The position numbers and the translations under genes were made by a program. From assembly GCA_038961845.1 (NCBI GenBank), contig CP152408.1, forward strand, positions 806,001 through 870,000: a stretch of 64,000 nucleotides of DNA, given 5' to 3'. The stretch is from Xylophilus sp. GW821-FHT01B05. Its GTDB lineage: Bacteria; Pseudomonadota; Gammaproteobacteria; Burkholderiales; Burkholderiaceae_C. Below are positions 1 through 8,493 of this stretch, piece by piece (the first letter of the stretch is position 1; every line of letters starts with the position of its first letter). The notes under the pieces are model-generated. The model was given only the letters and a program-made list of their open reading frames with translations, was not told where the DNA came from and made no database searches.

Positions 1-307
1 TGGGGGAGTTTTTGCGGGTGATGGGCTGAAAAGGCGCATTCGCAAGAGCAATCCGCAGCTTCAGGCCGCCCCATGATGCAGAACATTTGCGACAGCGAGA
101 CGGTAGATACTGGCTGCCGCCGCTCATGTTTCGAAAATGACTGCCCGCTATTGGCTTGATCAGTCATTCATCGACCGCTTATCTTTGACGGGTATGGCAG
201 AAGTGAGGAGGTCCCATTAGGGACGCAATCACACTCGGGTCGCTACGGGAGCCAGAAAATTCTACGGTGGCCTGTGGTCAATATTGACTTGAGGACAGGT
301 CAATAAA

Positions 308-330
308 TGAGCCCGCACGAAGCGGGCTCA
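308..330. repeat. Perfect 9-bp inverted repeat with 5-nt loop
   Basis: TGAGCCCGC (308-316) and GCGGGCTCA (322-330) pair exactly around ACGAA. Without a T-run on the plus strand it is at best a weak terminator. On the minus strand it is followed by CATTTATTG. No gene ends next to it inside the window. Confidence 0.55.
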
Positions 331-548
331 CGGTTAACCGGGCAGCGGTGAGGTCACTTGCCCTTTGGCTTGCTACTAGGTCGTTGAGTCAGGGCGGAGG
401 CGGCCACCGACCTCACTACAGCCGGGGTCTTGGGGTTGCTCAACAGTTTGGATGCTGTGGAGGCGACGCGAGCAGATGTTTGCTCATTGGGGGTCTTCTT
501 GGTTCCCAAGATGGATACCTTTCAAAGTTCATGTGCAAGGAAGTAAGC

Positions 549-578
549 GGCAGGCGCCTGGAGGACAAGGCGCCTGCC
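549..578. repeat. Perfect 10-bp inverted repeat with 10-nt spacer
   Basis: GGCAGGCGCC (549-558) and GGCGCCTGCC (569-578) are exact reverse complements separated by 10 nt. There is no T-run on either side. It could be an RNA hairpin or a protein-binding palindrome; nothing nearby decides this. Confidence 0.5.
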
Positions 579-836
579 ACCAGTGGTCAGACGAACAGTT
601 CCATCTGACCAGGGTGTGAGCGCCAGTGTTGGCAAACATGCTCTCGGCGTCCAAGCCGGGAACGGACGTATGCCCGCACAAAAACGCTCTTCCAACGGGC
701 GTAGGCCATGCCGACTCCTTTTCGAAGAGTGGAGGGGTTTTCACGTATGCCCGTGCAATGCGAACTGGTAAGATTCGCCGTCTTCGCTAAGACGTGTTGT
801 GCATGGGTGGTTTGGTAGACCCCTATTCACCTCACC

Positions 837-874
837 AAAGGCCCTTGAGTGTTAGCGCACTCCGGGGCCTTTTT
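837..874. terminator. Strong hairpin terminator, possibly bidirectional
   Basis: AAAGGCCC-TT-GAGTG pairs with CACTC-CG-GGGCCTTT around a short TTAGCG loop and is followed on the plus strand by TTTTTC. It lies 10 bp beyond the stop codon of the minus-strand higA, so it probably ends the higBA transcript (weaker T-run, CTTTGG, on that strand) and would also stop plus-strand transcripts. Confidence 0.7.
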
Positions 875-883
875 CTTTGCTGA

Positions 884-2125
884 TCAACTGAGTTGCGCGT
901 GCTCCTCAAGTTGATCGAGGAACTGGCAACGGACCTCAGCCTTGATGCTGCTGAGCAAGCGCCAGTTGCCGGTTTCAAAACGCACGCGCCCGGCCACGAT
1001 GGTGGGGTGGATGCGCAGCTTGTCGGCCAAGGCTATCGCGGCATCCATCGTGGGCGAGCTGATCAAGTCAGACGCCAACCATTCGGCGTGCGGAATCAGG
1101 ATTTCTCGGGCGCCTTCGTCGGCCTCGCGTTCCTCTTTGGACTGCTGATGAATCTTGTCTTCAAGGTTATCCGCGATAAAGAAACGGTCAGGGCCCAAAT
1201 GTTCTTTGACGTGCACCAGCTCGTGCAGCAAGGCGAACCAGAAGTTATCGAGCCGGTTGTGTCTCAGCGTCAATGCCACCACCGGGCGATCCCCATCCAC
1301 CATGGCGGCGCCATCGAGATAGGTCTTGTTGAAGTGGTTCTCGAACACCAGGGCGACGCCCATGTCAGCCAAGAACTCCTGAGCCAGACGGGGCCCTTGC
1401 TCGAAACGAGACAGGCGCGCCAACTCTCTAAGGCGCTCGTCGGTCAAGCTGCCCTTCACGTACGCTGATTTGAACTTGATTTGGCGAGCCTTTTTGAGCA
1501 CGGCAACATGCCAGGTTAGCAAGGCATAGTCATCCATCAGTCGGATGCCGCTCTGATGCATCGGCGCACGCAGCCGTGCTTGCTGGGCTGGGTGCAAGTG
1601 GATGTCGCGCATGAAGGAGCGGATCAATTCCTCGGCGTTGTCCCGGGCTTCTCGAAGGGTGCCACGGAAACCCTCGAAGTAGCCGCGACTGACCATTTCC
1701 TTTATAGGGAACTTAGCCGGGTCGTAGGAGGGCTCCTCAGATAGATCAACAGCATCGTCGGTCTTGGCCAACAAGACATCGGCCGGAATGCCCAACTCTT
1801 GATGCAGCTTGCGGATCATTGCTAGGTTGAGCGGGCGCTTTCGTGCCAACACCTCAGACACCTTAGGTAGTGAACCCATGTAGGGCACCAGATCCACCTT
1901 CTTTAGCCCCAACTGATCCATGCGAAACAAAATGGCATCAATCGGATCGGGGACCACGGGCTCGACTTTGCTGCGCTCGTAAGACTCAATAACCAGAGCC
2001 AGCAACTCCAGCTCAGCTTCCTTGCTGGAGCCTGGCGCTATATCTACGTCCATCAAAGCTGACAGACGAACGACAGCCGCATCGTAATCACGCTGCGTCT
2101 TGATCACTTTCACCTGTTGCTTCAT
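884..2125 (-). CDS. higA: HigA-type antitoxin fused to ImmA/IrrE-like metallopeptidase domain
   Basis: A 413-residue protein. The first 120 residues resemble HigA/COG5499 antitoxins with a helix-turn-helix (VSEVLARKRPLNLAMIRKLH). The C-terminal half is an ImmA/IrrE-type zinc peptidase with H301-E-L-V-H305. A plain HigA is only 100-130 residues, so this is the long two-domain form. The ATG at 2125 is chosen because GGAAGGAG sits 5 nt upstream and because longer frames overlap the upstream toxin gene. It follows higB with a 29-bp gap, giving the toxin-first order of higBA operons. It probably neutralises HigB and represses the shared promoter. Whether the peptidase domain cleaves a regulator, as ImmA does, is inference. 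A terminator lies just downstream. Confidence 0.82.
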   Translation of the reverse strand: MKQQVKVIKTQRDYDAAVVRLSALMDVDIAPGSSKEAELELLALVIESYERSKVEPVVPDPIDAILFRMDQLGLKKVDLVPYMGSLPKVSEVLARKRPLNLAMIRKLHQELGIPADVLLAKTDDAVDLSEEPSYDPAKFPIKEMVSRGYFEGFRGTLREARDNAEELIRSFMRDIHLHPAQQARLRAPMHQSGIRLMDDYALLTWHVAVLKKARQIKFKSAYVKGSLTDERLRELARLSRFEQGPRLAQEFLADMGVALVFENHFNKTYLDGAAMVDGDRPVVALTLRHNRLDNFWFALLHELVHVKEHLGPDRFFIADNLEDKIHQQSKEEREADEGAREILIPHAEWLASDLISSPTMDAAIALADKLRIHPTIVAGRVRFETGNWRLLSSIKAEVRCQFLDQLEEHAQLS

Positions 2126-2154
2126 ACCAACTCCTTCCATTTGCCGAGTCCAGC

Positions 2155-2439
2155 TTAAAACTTCAGCTTGTCGTACTCGGCATGTGTGCCAACCCACTCG
2201 ATCAAGATCACCCCGTTTTGATACTTGGCCTTGATGACCAATCGGTAGGTGTTGCCCTTGATGTTAAAAATCACCTTGTTGTCCGCCAGAAAGCTGGCAC
2301 TGGGGTATCGGCTCTTGACATCCTGCGGGCCAGCCCATTGACCGCGCTCAGCTTCAATGCGCCAGGCGTCAAGTGCCCCACGTGCATCAGCGTGGGTGCG
2401 CTTGAAATCGTCGAGCTTGATGAGGCCAAGTAGTCGCAT
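2155..2439 (-). CDS. higB: HigB-type mRNA interferase toxin
   Basis: A 94-residue basic protein of the RelE/HigB fold (MRLLGLIKLDDF... start, RYPSASFLADNKVIFNIKGN core, YRLVIKAKY strand, WVGTHAEYDKL end). Members of this family cut mRNA on the ribosome and are held inactive by the partner antitoxin. The ATG at 2439 fits the family N-terminus; a TTG at 2463 would add eight residues and is less likely. It is the first gene of the higBA pair and has a near-consensus sigma-70 promoter about 35 bp upstream. Identification is by fold-level resemblance, supported strongly by the adjacent HigA-like gene. Confidence 0.85.
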   Translation of the reverse strand: MRLLGLIKLDDFKRTHADARGALDAWRIEAERGQWAGPQDVKSRYPSASFLADNKVIFNIKGNTYRLVIKAKYQNGVILIEWVGTHAEYDKLKF

Positions 2440-2473
2440 GGTTGGATCATGATTGTTCCCCAAATCTTCTGAG

Positions 2474-2503
2474 ATGATAGTTCCTTTTTTATTTTGGTGT
2501 CAA
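2474..2503 (-). promoter_or_regulatory. Sigma-70 promoter of higBA
   Basis: On the minus strand TTGACA (2498-2503) is separated by 18 nt from TATCAT (2474-2479), about 35 nt before the higB ATG. The spacer is AT-rich, unlike the surrounding DNA. Autoregulation by HigA is expected from the family, but no clear palindrome overlaps it. Confidence 0.7.
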
Positions 2504-3039
2504 CTTGATTGTGAAAATGGGAAGTGTCGTCACTGTCGCGGTGATGGCTGAAATCTGAACATCGCTAGCCTATGCCGTCCTGGATGCCGCAATCTGTCAG
2601 CGTGGATCTTGTCGGCTGCTCACGGCCAGACAAGTCTGTAAGACGGCCCGCGCCAATTGCCAGAAGGACCGGCTGGTGATCGACATCAGCCGCCCGATTG
2701 GCTAGAAGTCTGCGCAGCAGAAACGGCAAGCTGAAAATTTCGGCGATTTCAGAGGTGCTTGACCCCTTGCAAGCTTCCCGTTCGTGGCTCCTGCGCGATT
2801 CTGAGAGGTCGAAGTTTTGGTGGCCATCCTCAGTTCCTTCTGCCGCGCAGACTCCTAGGTCACCCCGACTGCGAAGCAGTCCCAAGCAATGCGGCGATGA
2901 AGTCGAGCGATAGGTCAATCGGGCGAACTTGTCAGAGGAGTCGGCCAGGTCTCCTGTCTTGGCAGCCATTGCGTCAATAGAGTTTTCGCGACGTCGCGCA
3001 TATAGAAGAGGCCCAATCATTGCACGGGGGGCGCAATCC
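2504..3039. other. No supported gene between higBA promoter and thiolase gene
   Basis: The longest frame (2565-3020, minus) codes for a serine- and arginine-rich 151-residue product with no recognisable motif, no ribosome site and weak codon bias. Overlapping plus-strand frames are equally poor. The DNA is of more average GC than its neighbours and may be the remains of a decayed or mobile gene. No terminal repeats were seen. Confidence 0.4.
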
Positions 3040-4221
3040 TCAAGTCCGCAAAACCCCCCGCTCCACCACCCCTGCAGCCGCTACGCCCCCAGCACCCGCA
3101 ATTGCCACTAGTCCCCGCCCACCCACTGGCGCCTCACCCCGCATATCCCCCAACAACCTCACCAAACTCACCGCCCCAGAACTCCCAATCGGATGCCCCC
3201 GCCCCAACCCGCCGCCTCCACGGTTCAGCCGCTCAGGCGCAATCCCCAAAGCCTCACCAAACGCCAGCGCCTGCACCGCAAACGCCTCGTGCAACTCCAC
3301 GTCCCATAGCGCCTCTGCCGCGACGCCGGTACGCGCCAACACCGCCCGTGCAGCATCAGTAGCCGCCAGCATCGGCATCTCCGGCGCTGCGCCCACCGAC
3401 ACCCCACCACACCACCGAAACTGCGCCGCCACCCCCAGCGCCGCGGCAGCCTGCGGCGTAGCCAGCACCACGAAGGCCGCACCATCCGCTTTGGGCGCGA
3501 TGGCGATGCGGCTTACGGCGAATGTGTGGGGGTCGCTGCCATCGGCGGGCAATACATCGCTGACTGCCGCAACAGGCATGCGCGCCATGCGCTCTGGCGT
3601 CAGCACCCGCGCGTAGCTGTCTTCTGTCGCGCTGCCTATGGGCACGATCTCTGCCGCCATGCGGCTGCGCCAGGCCAGGGCGCGGGCGTGGCTTTGTGCC
3701 GCATACGCATCCTGCGCGGCGCGGGTGATGCCGTGTTGGGCGGCGTAGCGGGCGGCGGCCAGGGGCAGGTCGGGGTCGCGTTGCGGGTCGGGGGCGAAGG
3801 CGGGGCGCTCGTAGGGCACGGCGGCCTCTTGCGGCGTGCGGGGGCGGTGCTGGCGGATGGGGGCGCGGCTCCAGGCTTCCAGGCCACCGGCCACCACCAC
3901 CTGCGCGCTGCCGCTGGCCAGCAGGCCGGCGGCCAGGGTGACGGCGTCCAGGCCGGCGCAGCATTGGGTGTCTACGCTGAGCGCGGCGGTGCGATCCGGC
4001 AGGCCGGCGGCCAGGGCCAGCATGCGGGCGGGGTTGCCGCCCGCGCCCAGGGCATTGCCGGCCACTACTGCGTCGATGGCGCTGCGCGGGATGCCAAAGC
4101 GCGCGAGCAGGCCCAGCAGCACGGGCGCGCCGATCTCGTGCGCGGCCAGTTGCGATAGCGCGCCGCCCACGGGGCAGACGGCGCTGCGGGCCCAGCCCAG
4201 GATGACGGGGGAATCGTTCAC
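3040..4221 (-). CDS. Thiolase-family acetyl-CoA C-acyltransferase, C-terminal Cys absent
   Basis: A 393-residue thiolase, the usual length. The nucleophile is Cys87 in DTQCCAG, followed by the HEAFA and GHPIG active-site blocks. The C-terminal block normally reads C-x-G-G-G; here it reads AIAGAGGVAAAG, so the second catalytic cysteine is replaced by alanine. That cysteine is the acid/base of the Claisen step, so activity may be altered. The GTG start at 4221 is supported by a 4-bp GTGA overlap with the upstream ligase gene. Transcriptional order is bioY, ligase, thiolase, matching B. subtilis yhfU-yhfT-yhfS, a set assigned to the biotin (BirA) regulon there. The substrate is unknown; an acyl-CoA linked to biotin or its precursors is inferred only from context. 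Confidence 0.85.
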   Translation of the reverse strand: MNDSPVILGWARSAVCPVGGALSQLAAHEIGAPVLLGLLARFGIPRSAIDAVVAGNALGAGGNPARMLALAAGLPDRTAALSVDTQCCAGLDAVTLAAGLLASGSAQVVVAGGLEAWSRAPIRQHRPRTPQEAAVPYERPAFAPDPQRDPDLPLAAARYAAQHGITRAAQDAYAAQSHARALAWRSRMAAEIVPIGSATEDSYARVLTPERMARMPVAAVSDVLPADGSDPHTFAVSRIAIAPKADGAAFVVLATPQAAAALGVAAQFRWCGGVSVGAAPEMPMLAATDAARAVLARTGVAAEALWDVELHEAFAVQALAFGEALGIAPERLNRGGGGLGRGHPIGSSGAVSLVRLLGDMRGEAPVGGRGLVAIAGAGGVAAAGVVERGVLRT

Positions 4222-5627
4222 AGCGGCTGCAGCTGCGCGGTGCCGGCGTCTGCCAGCCAGCGGGCGAGCTGTGGGTGATCGGTCTTGCCGCTGGGCGTGC
4301 GCGGCCAGTCGGGGCACAGGTAGAAATGGCGTGGCGTCTTGTAGGGCTCCAGCCGTGTGCGGCACCAGGTGGCCAGCGCGGTTGCAGTCACCGCATCCAG
4401 TTCACGCAACTGCAGAACCGCTACGGGCTGCTGCCCGCGCAGCGCATCGGGCATGGGCTGTACCGACACGGCGGCCACGGCGGGGTGGGCGGCCAGCGCA
4501 TGCTCTACCTCTTCGGGGAACAGGTTCTTGCCTTGCACGGTGAACATGCGCTGCTGCCGGCCGCGCAGGTGCAGAAAGCCCTGCTCATCGACATGGCCCA
4601 TGTCGCGCACCGACAGCCAGTCGCCGTCGCGCAGCACGGCGCTGCCGTCTTGCCCCGGCGCCAGGGTCACGTAGTCGTCAAAGACCATGGGGCTGCGCAC
4701 GTAGATCAGGCCGGCGTTTGCGTCGTCGCCCGAGGCATCAATGCGCAGCTGCACATTTGCAAAGGGGCGGCCGACCGCGCTGTGTGGCAGGGCGGCGTCG
4801 CTGTCGGCCCAGGCGATAAAGCTGGTCTCTGATGCGCCATAGAACTCGACAATGCGCGCCTGCGGGAACAGCGCCTGCAGGTCCGCCGTGCGCGCACGCG
4901 GCCAGGGCGCGCCGCTGATCAAAATGAGCTGCGTGGCCGGCACGGGCGCCAGCCGTTGGCGGCGCGCCAGCTCCAGCATCAACAGCAACTGGCTGGGCAC
5001 GGCCACCAGGCACAGGGCATCGCCACGGCGCAGTGTTTGCAGCGCGGCGGTGGCAGAGAAGCGCGGCTGCAGGTGCATGCCGGCGCCGCTCCACAGGCCC
5101 ATCAGCGCGCCAAACAGGAAGAGCGAATGCGACATGCGCCCCGGCGCCAGCACGGGCGCGCTGGCACCGGCGCCAAAGGTGTCCACGCACACGGCAAAGC
5201 TGCTGGTCCACGAGCGGTGGCTGCGCCGGAAGCCCTTGGGCACGCCGGTGCTGCCCGAGGTAAAGCCGATGTAGAAAGGCCCTTGCGGCACACCGGCCTG
5301 CCCGGGCGCGGTGGGCGAGGCCACGCCTTGCATGCGCGCCAGCACCTGCGTGCGCACGGCGGGCGGCCAGTCTGGGTCGCTGACGGCAGCGGTGCGGCCG
5401 CTGGCCAGGATGGCCAGAAAGCGCACGATCTGCGCGCCCGGCGATGCGCTGCCGTCTACCCAGGCGATGGCGGGGGCATCGTGCAGGGCCTGCGCCCCGG
5501 TGGCCACCTGCGCGGCCAGGCCGGCAAAGTCCAGCCGCAGCGTGCCGTCGTCCAGCGCCAGGGCGTGCGGCGTGCGTGCCGCCCACCACGCAAGCGGCGC
5601 GTGGACGGTGGGGAAGTCAATCGGCAT
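4218..5627 (-). CDS. AMP-forming acyl-CoA ligase, YhfT-like
   Basis: A 469-residue member of the adenylate-forming superfamily, shorter than typical FadD enzymes (about 550). It shows the P-loop TSGSTGVPKG (residues 123-132), the FYGASE motif (262-267), the RDMGH hinge region and the C-terminal PSGK-T motif with catalytic Lys448. These enzymes activate a carboxylate with ATP and transfer it to CoA. The ATG at 5627 overlaps the bioY stop (TGATG) and the thiolase start overlaps this stop (GTGA), so the three genes are translationally coupled. The acid substrate cannot be read from sequence; the neighbours suggest a biotin-related acid such as pimelate, a biotin precursor or a biotin side-chain compound. 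That is inference. Confidence 0.88.
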   Translation of the reverse strand: MPIDFPTVHAPLAWWAARTPHALALDDGTLRLDFAGLAAQVATGAQALHDAPAIAWVDGSASPGAQIVRFLAILASGRTAAVSDPDWPPAVRTQVLARMQGVASPTAPGQAGVPQGPFYIGFTSGSTGVPKGFRRSHRSWTSSFAVCVDTFGAGASAPVLAPGRMSHSLFLFGALMGLWSGAGMHLQPRFSATAALQTLRRGDALCLVAVPSQLLLMLELARRQRLAPVPATQLILISGAPWPRARTADLQALFPQARIVEFYGASETSFIAWADSDAALPHSAVGRPFANVQLRIDASGDDANAGLIYVRSPMVFDDYVTLAPGQDGSAVLRDGDWLSVRDMGHVDEQGFLHLRGRQQRMFTVQGKNLFPEEVEHALAAHPAVAAVSVQPMPDALRGQQPVAVLQLRELDAVTATALATWCRTRLEPYKTPRHFYLCPDWPRTPSGKTDHPQLARWLADAGTAQLQPL

Positions 5628-6202
5628 CAGTCTCGATCGAGCCGCCAGCCGGGCATGCCGCGCATCACGGTTTGCACGAGCAGGGCGCACACACCGCACT
5701 TGATCAGGTCGCCCGGCACAAAGGCCAGCACCGCCAACCCGGCCTGCGCCAGCGTCAGGTGTGCGGCCAGCGACAGCCCGACGATGCCAAACAGGTAGAC
5801 CACCCCAATGCCGCCCACCAGCGCCGACACAAAGGCCGCCGCCAGCAGCGCGTTGCCGCGCGCACCGGCCATGCGGCGCATGAGCCAGCCAGACACCGGC
5901 GCGCCAAACAGCCAGCCAATCAGAAAGCCTGAGGACGGCGCCACAAACACGCCCAGCCCGCCACGCCCACCCGCCAGCAGCGGCAGGCCCAGCGCCACGG
6001 CCAGCATGAACAGCGCCACCGCATAAAAAGCGCGCCGCGGCCCAAGCAGGCAGCCGGCCAGCATCACGCCCAGCGTCTGCAGGGTGATGGGCACGCCAAA
6101 GGGCAGGTCGATCTTGGGGATCAGGCCAAAGGCCGCAAGCAGTGCCGCGAAGAGGGCTATGTACGAGAGGGAGCGGGAGGAGGTAAGGGATTGGGTGGTC
6201 AT
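5627..6202 (-). CDS. bioY: Biotin transporter substrate-binding component BioY
   Basis: A 191-residue, very hydrophobic protein with about six membrane segments and the BioY signature features (IPKIDLPFGVPITLQTLGVM near residue 30, GGRGGLGVF, SSGFLIGW). BioY is the S-component that binds biotin in the membrane; it works alone or with the ECF module BioM/BioN. The ATG at 6202 gives the normal family length; in-frame upstream codons read as non-conserved filler. It heads the bioY-ligase-thiolase set. The likely ECF partners lie 20 kb away (25891-27208) on the same strand, separated by the sulfur gene cluster. No BirA-type palindrome was recognised upstream. Confidence 0.93.
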   Translation of the reverse strand: MTTQSLTSSRSLSYIALFAALLAAFGLIPKIDLPFGVPITLQTLGVMLAGCLLGPRRAFYAVALFMLAVALGLPLLAGGRGGLGVFVAPSSGFLIGWLFGAPVSGWLMRRMAGARGNALLAAAFVSALVGGIGVVYLFGIVGLSLAAHLTLAQAGLAVLAFVPGDLIKCGVCALLVQTVMRGMPGWRLDRD

Positions 6203-6516
6203 GGTGCTTGAACGTGGCGCGGGCTCGATTTTCCTCGGACCAGGTAAATGGCGGCCTTGGCGAAAGGATCGCATCATCCCAGGTGCTGCTTGCCGGGTGT
6301 CGCCATCTGCCCTTGATGGCGGGATTGCTGCTGCAGTAGCAGCGCCGGCGTGCGGGCTGGAATTTTGCTTCTGCACAGGCATTTTTCGCATATCCATCTG
6401 CGATGTTTGGTGCGGCTGCTTCACTTGCAGCAGCGTGCCAGCAGGCTGCTGGCCGGCATGCATGCCCAACTGCTACAGAAGGTACGCAAGCGCTTGATTT
6501 CATTGGAAATCGCGGC

Positions 6517-6532
6517 TGGCACGCTGCCTGCA
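6517..6532 (+). promoter_or_regulatory. Candidate sigma-54 (-24/-12) promoter
   Basis: TGGCACG-CTGC-CTGCA keeps the invariant GG (6518-6519) and GC (6530-6531) exactly 10 nt apart and matches the TGGCACG half fully; the -12 half is CTGC rather than TTGC. It lies about 50 bp before the flavin-reductase stump that starts the sulfur operon. In Pseudomonas the sfn genes depend on sigma-54 with the activator SfnR, so the fit is sensible; no activator gene is in this window. The rest of 6203-6583 holds no gene and no other clear signal. Confidence 0.5.
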
Positions 6533-6583
6533 CTAGAGGGTGCACGCCCACCTCCATGGTGGCCTTGTCAACAAGCACCCCGC

Positions 6584-6696
6584 ATGGCCAACAAACTTCA
6601 AGTGGTCGCCGTTTCCGGCGATCCGCAACGACCGTCTCGCACGCTGGATCTTGCGCGAGCAGTTGCCGCAGTGCCGCGCGTGAGTGCCGTGGCGTG

Positions 6697-6697
<1 letters not shown>
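6584..6697 (+). pseudogene. Truncated N-terminus of MsuE/SsuE-type NADPH:FMN reductase
   Basis: An ATG frame of 37 codons reads MANKLQVVAVSGDPQRPSRT then LDLARAVAAV and stops. The KVVAVSGxxQRPSRT opening is the flavodoxin-like phosphate-binding start of MsuE/SsuE FMN reductases, which are normally about 170-190 residues; only the first 35 or so remain. Its TGA overlaps the ATG of the next gene (TGATG at 6695-6699), so translation of the stump could feed the ABC ATPase gene. The rest of the gene was probably lost by deletion when the operon formed. These reductases supply FMNH2 to the SsuD/SfnB-type monooxygenases encoded downstream. Confidence 0.65.
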
Positions 6698-8445
<1,748 letters not shown>

Positions 8446-8493
8446 GCGCGGCGCTTTCCTCCCATTCATCCACTCTCGATCGAAAGACCCGCC

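Larger units (their letters stand above)
1..836. other. No convincing gene; intergenic or remnant DNA
   Basis: No open frame here has a recognisable protein, a good ribosome site or the third-position GC bias of the neighbours. The short frames at about 348-608 and 529-771 overlap on opposite strands and read as low-complexity products. The visible structure is two perfect hairpins (308-330 and 549-578) and the terminator-like hairpin at 837-874. Base composition is less GC-rich than the rest of the window, which would suit the edge of a mobile region, but no integrase or attachment site is visible. Confidence 0.5.

Noticed and set aside
529..771. Small overlapping frames at the left end
   Set aside because: Opposite-strand frames overlap without ribosome sites or motifs, and a perfect hairpin lies inside one of them.
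2440..2463. TTG start for higB adding eight residues
   Set aside because: The ATG at 2439 gives the normal HigB N-terminus; the extra residues are not family-like.
2565..3020. Possible 151-residue minus-strand gene
   Set aside because: No ribosome site, no recognisable motif and weak codon bias; competing plus-strand frames look equally random.
6203..6516. BirA or BioR operator upstream of bioY
   Set aside because: No TTGTAAACC-type or similar palindrome was found here, nor upstream of bioM.
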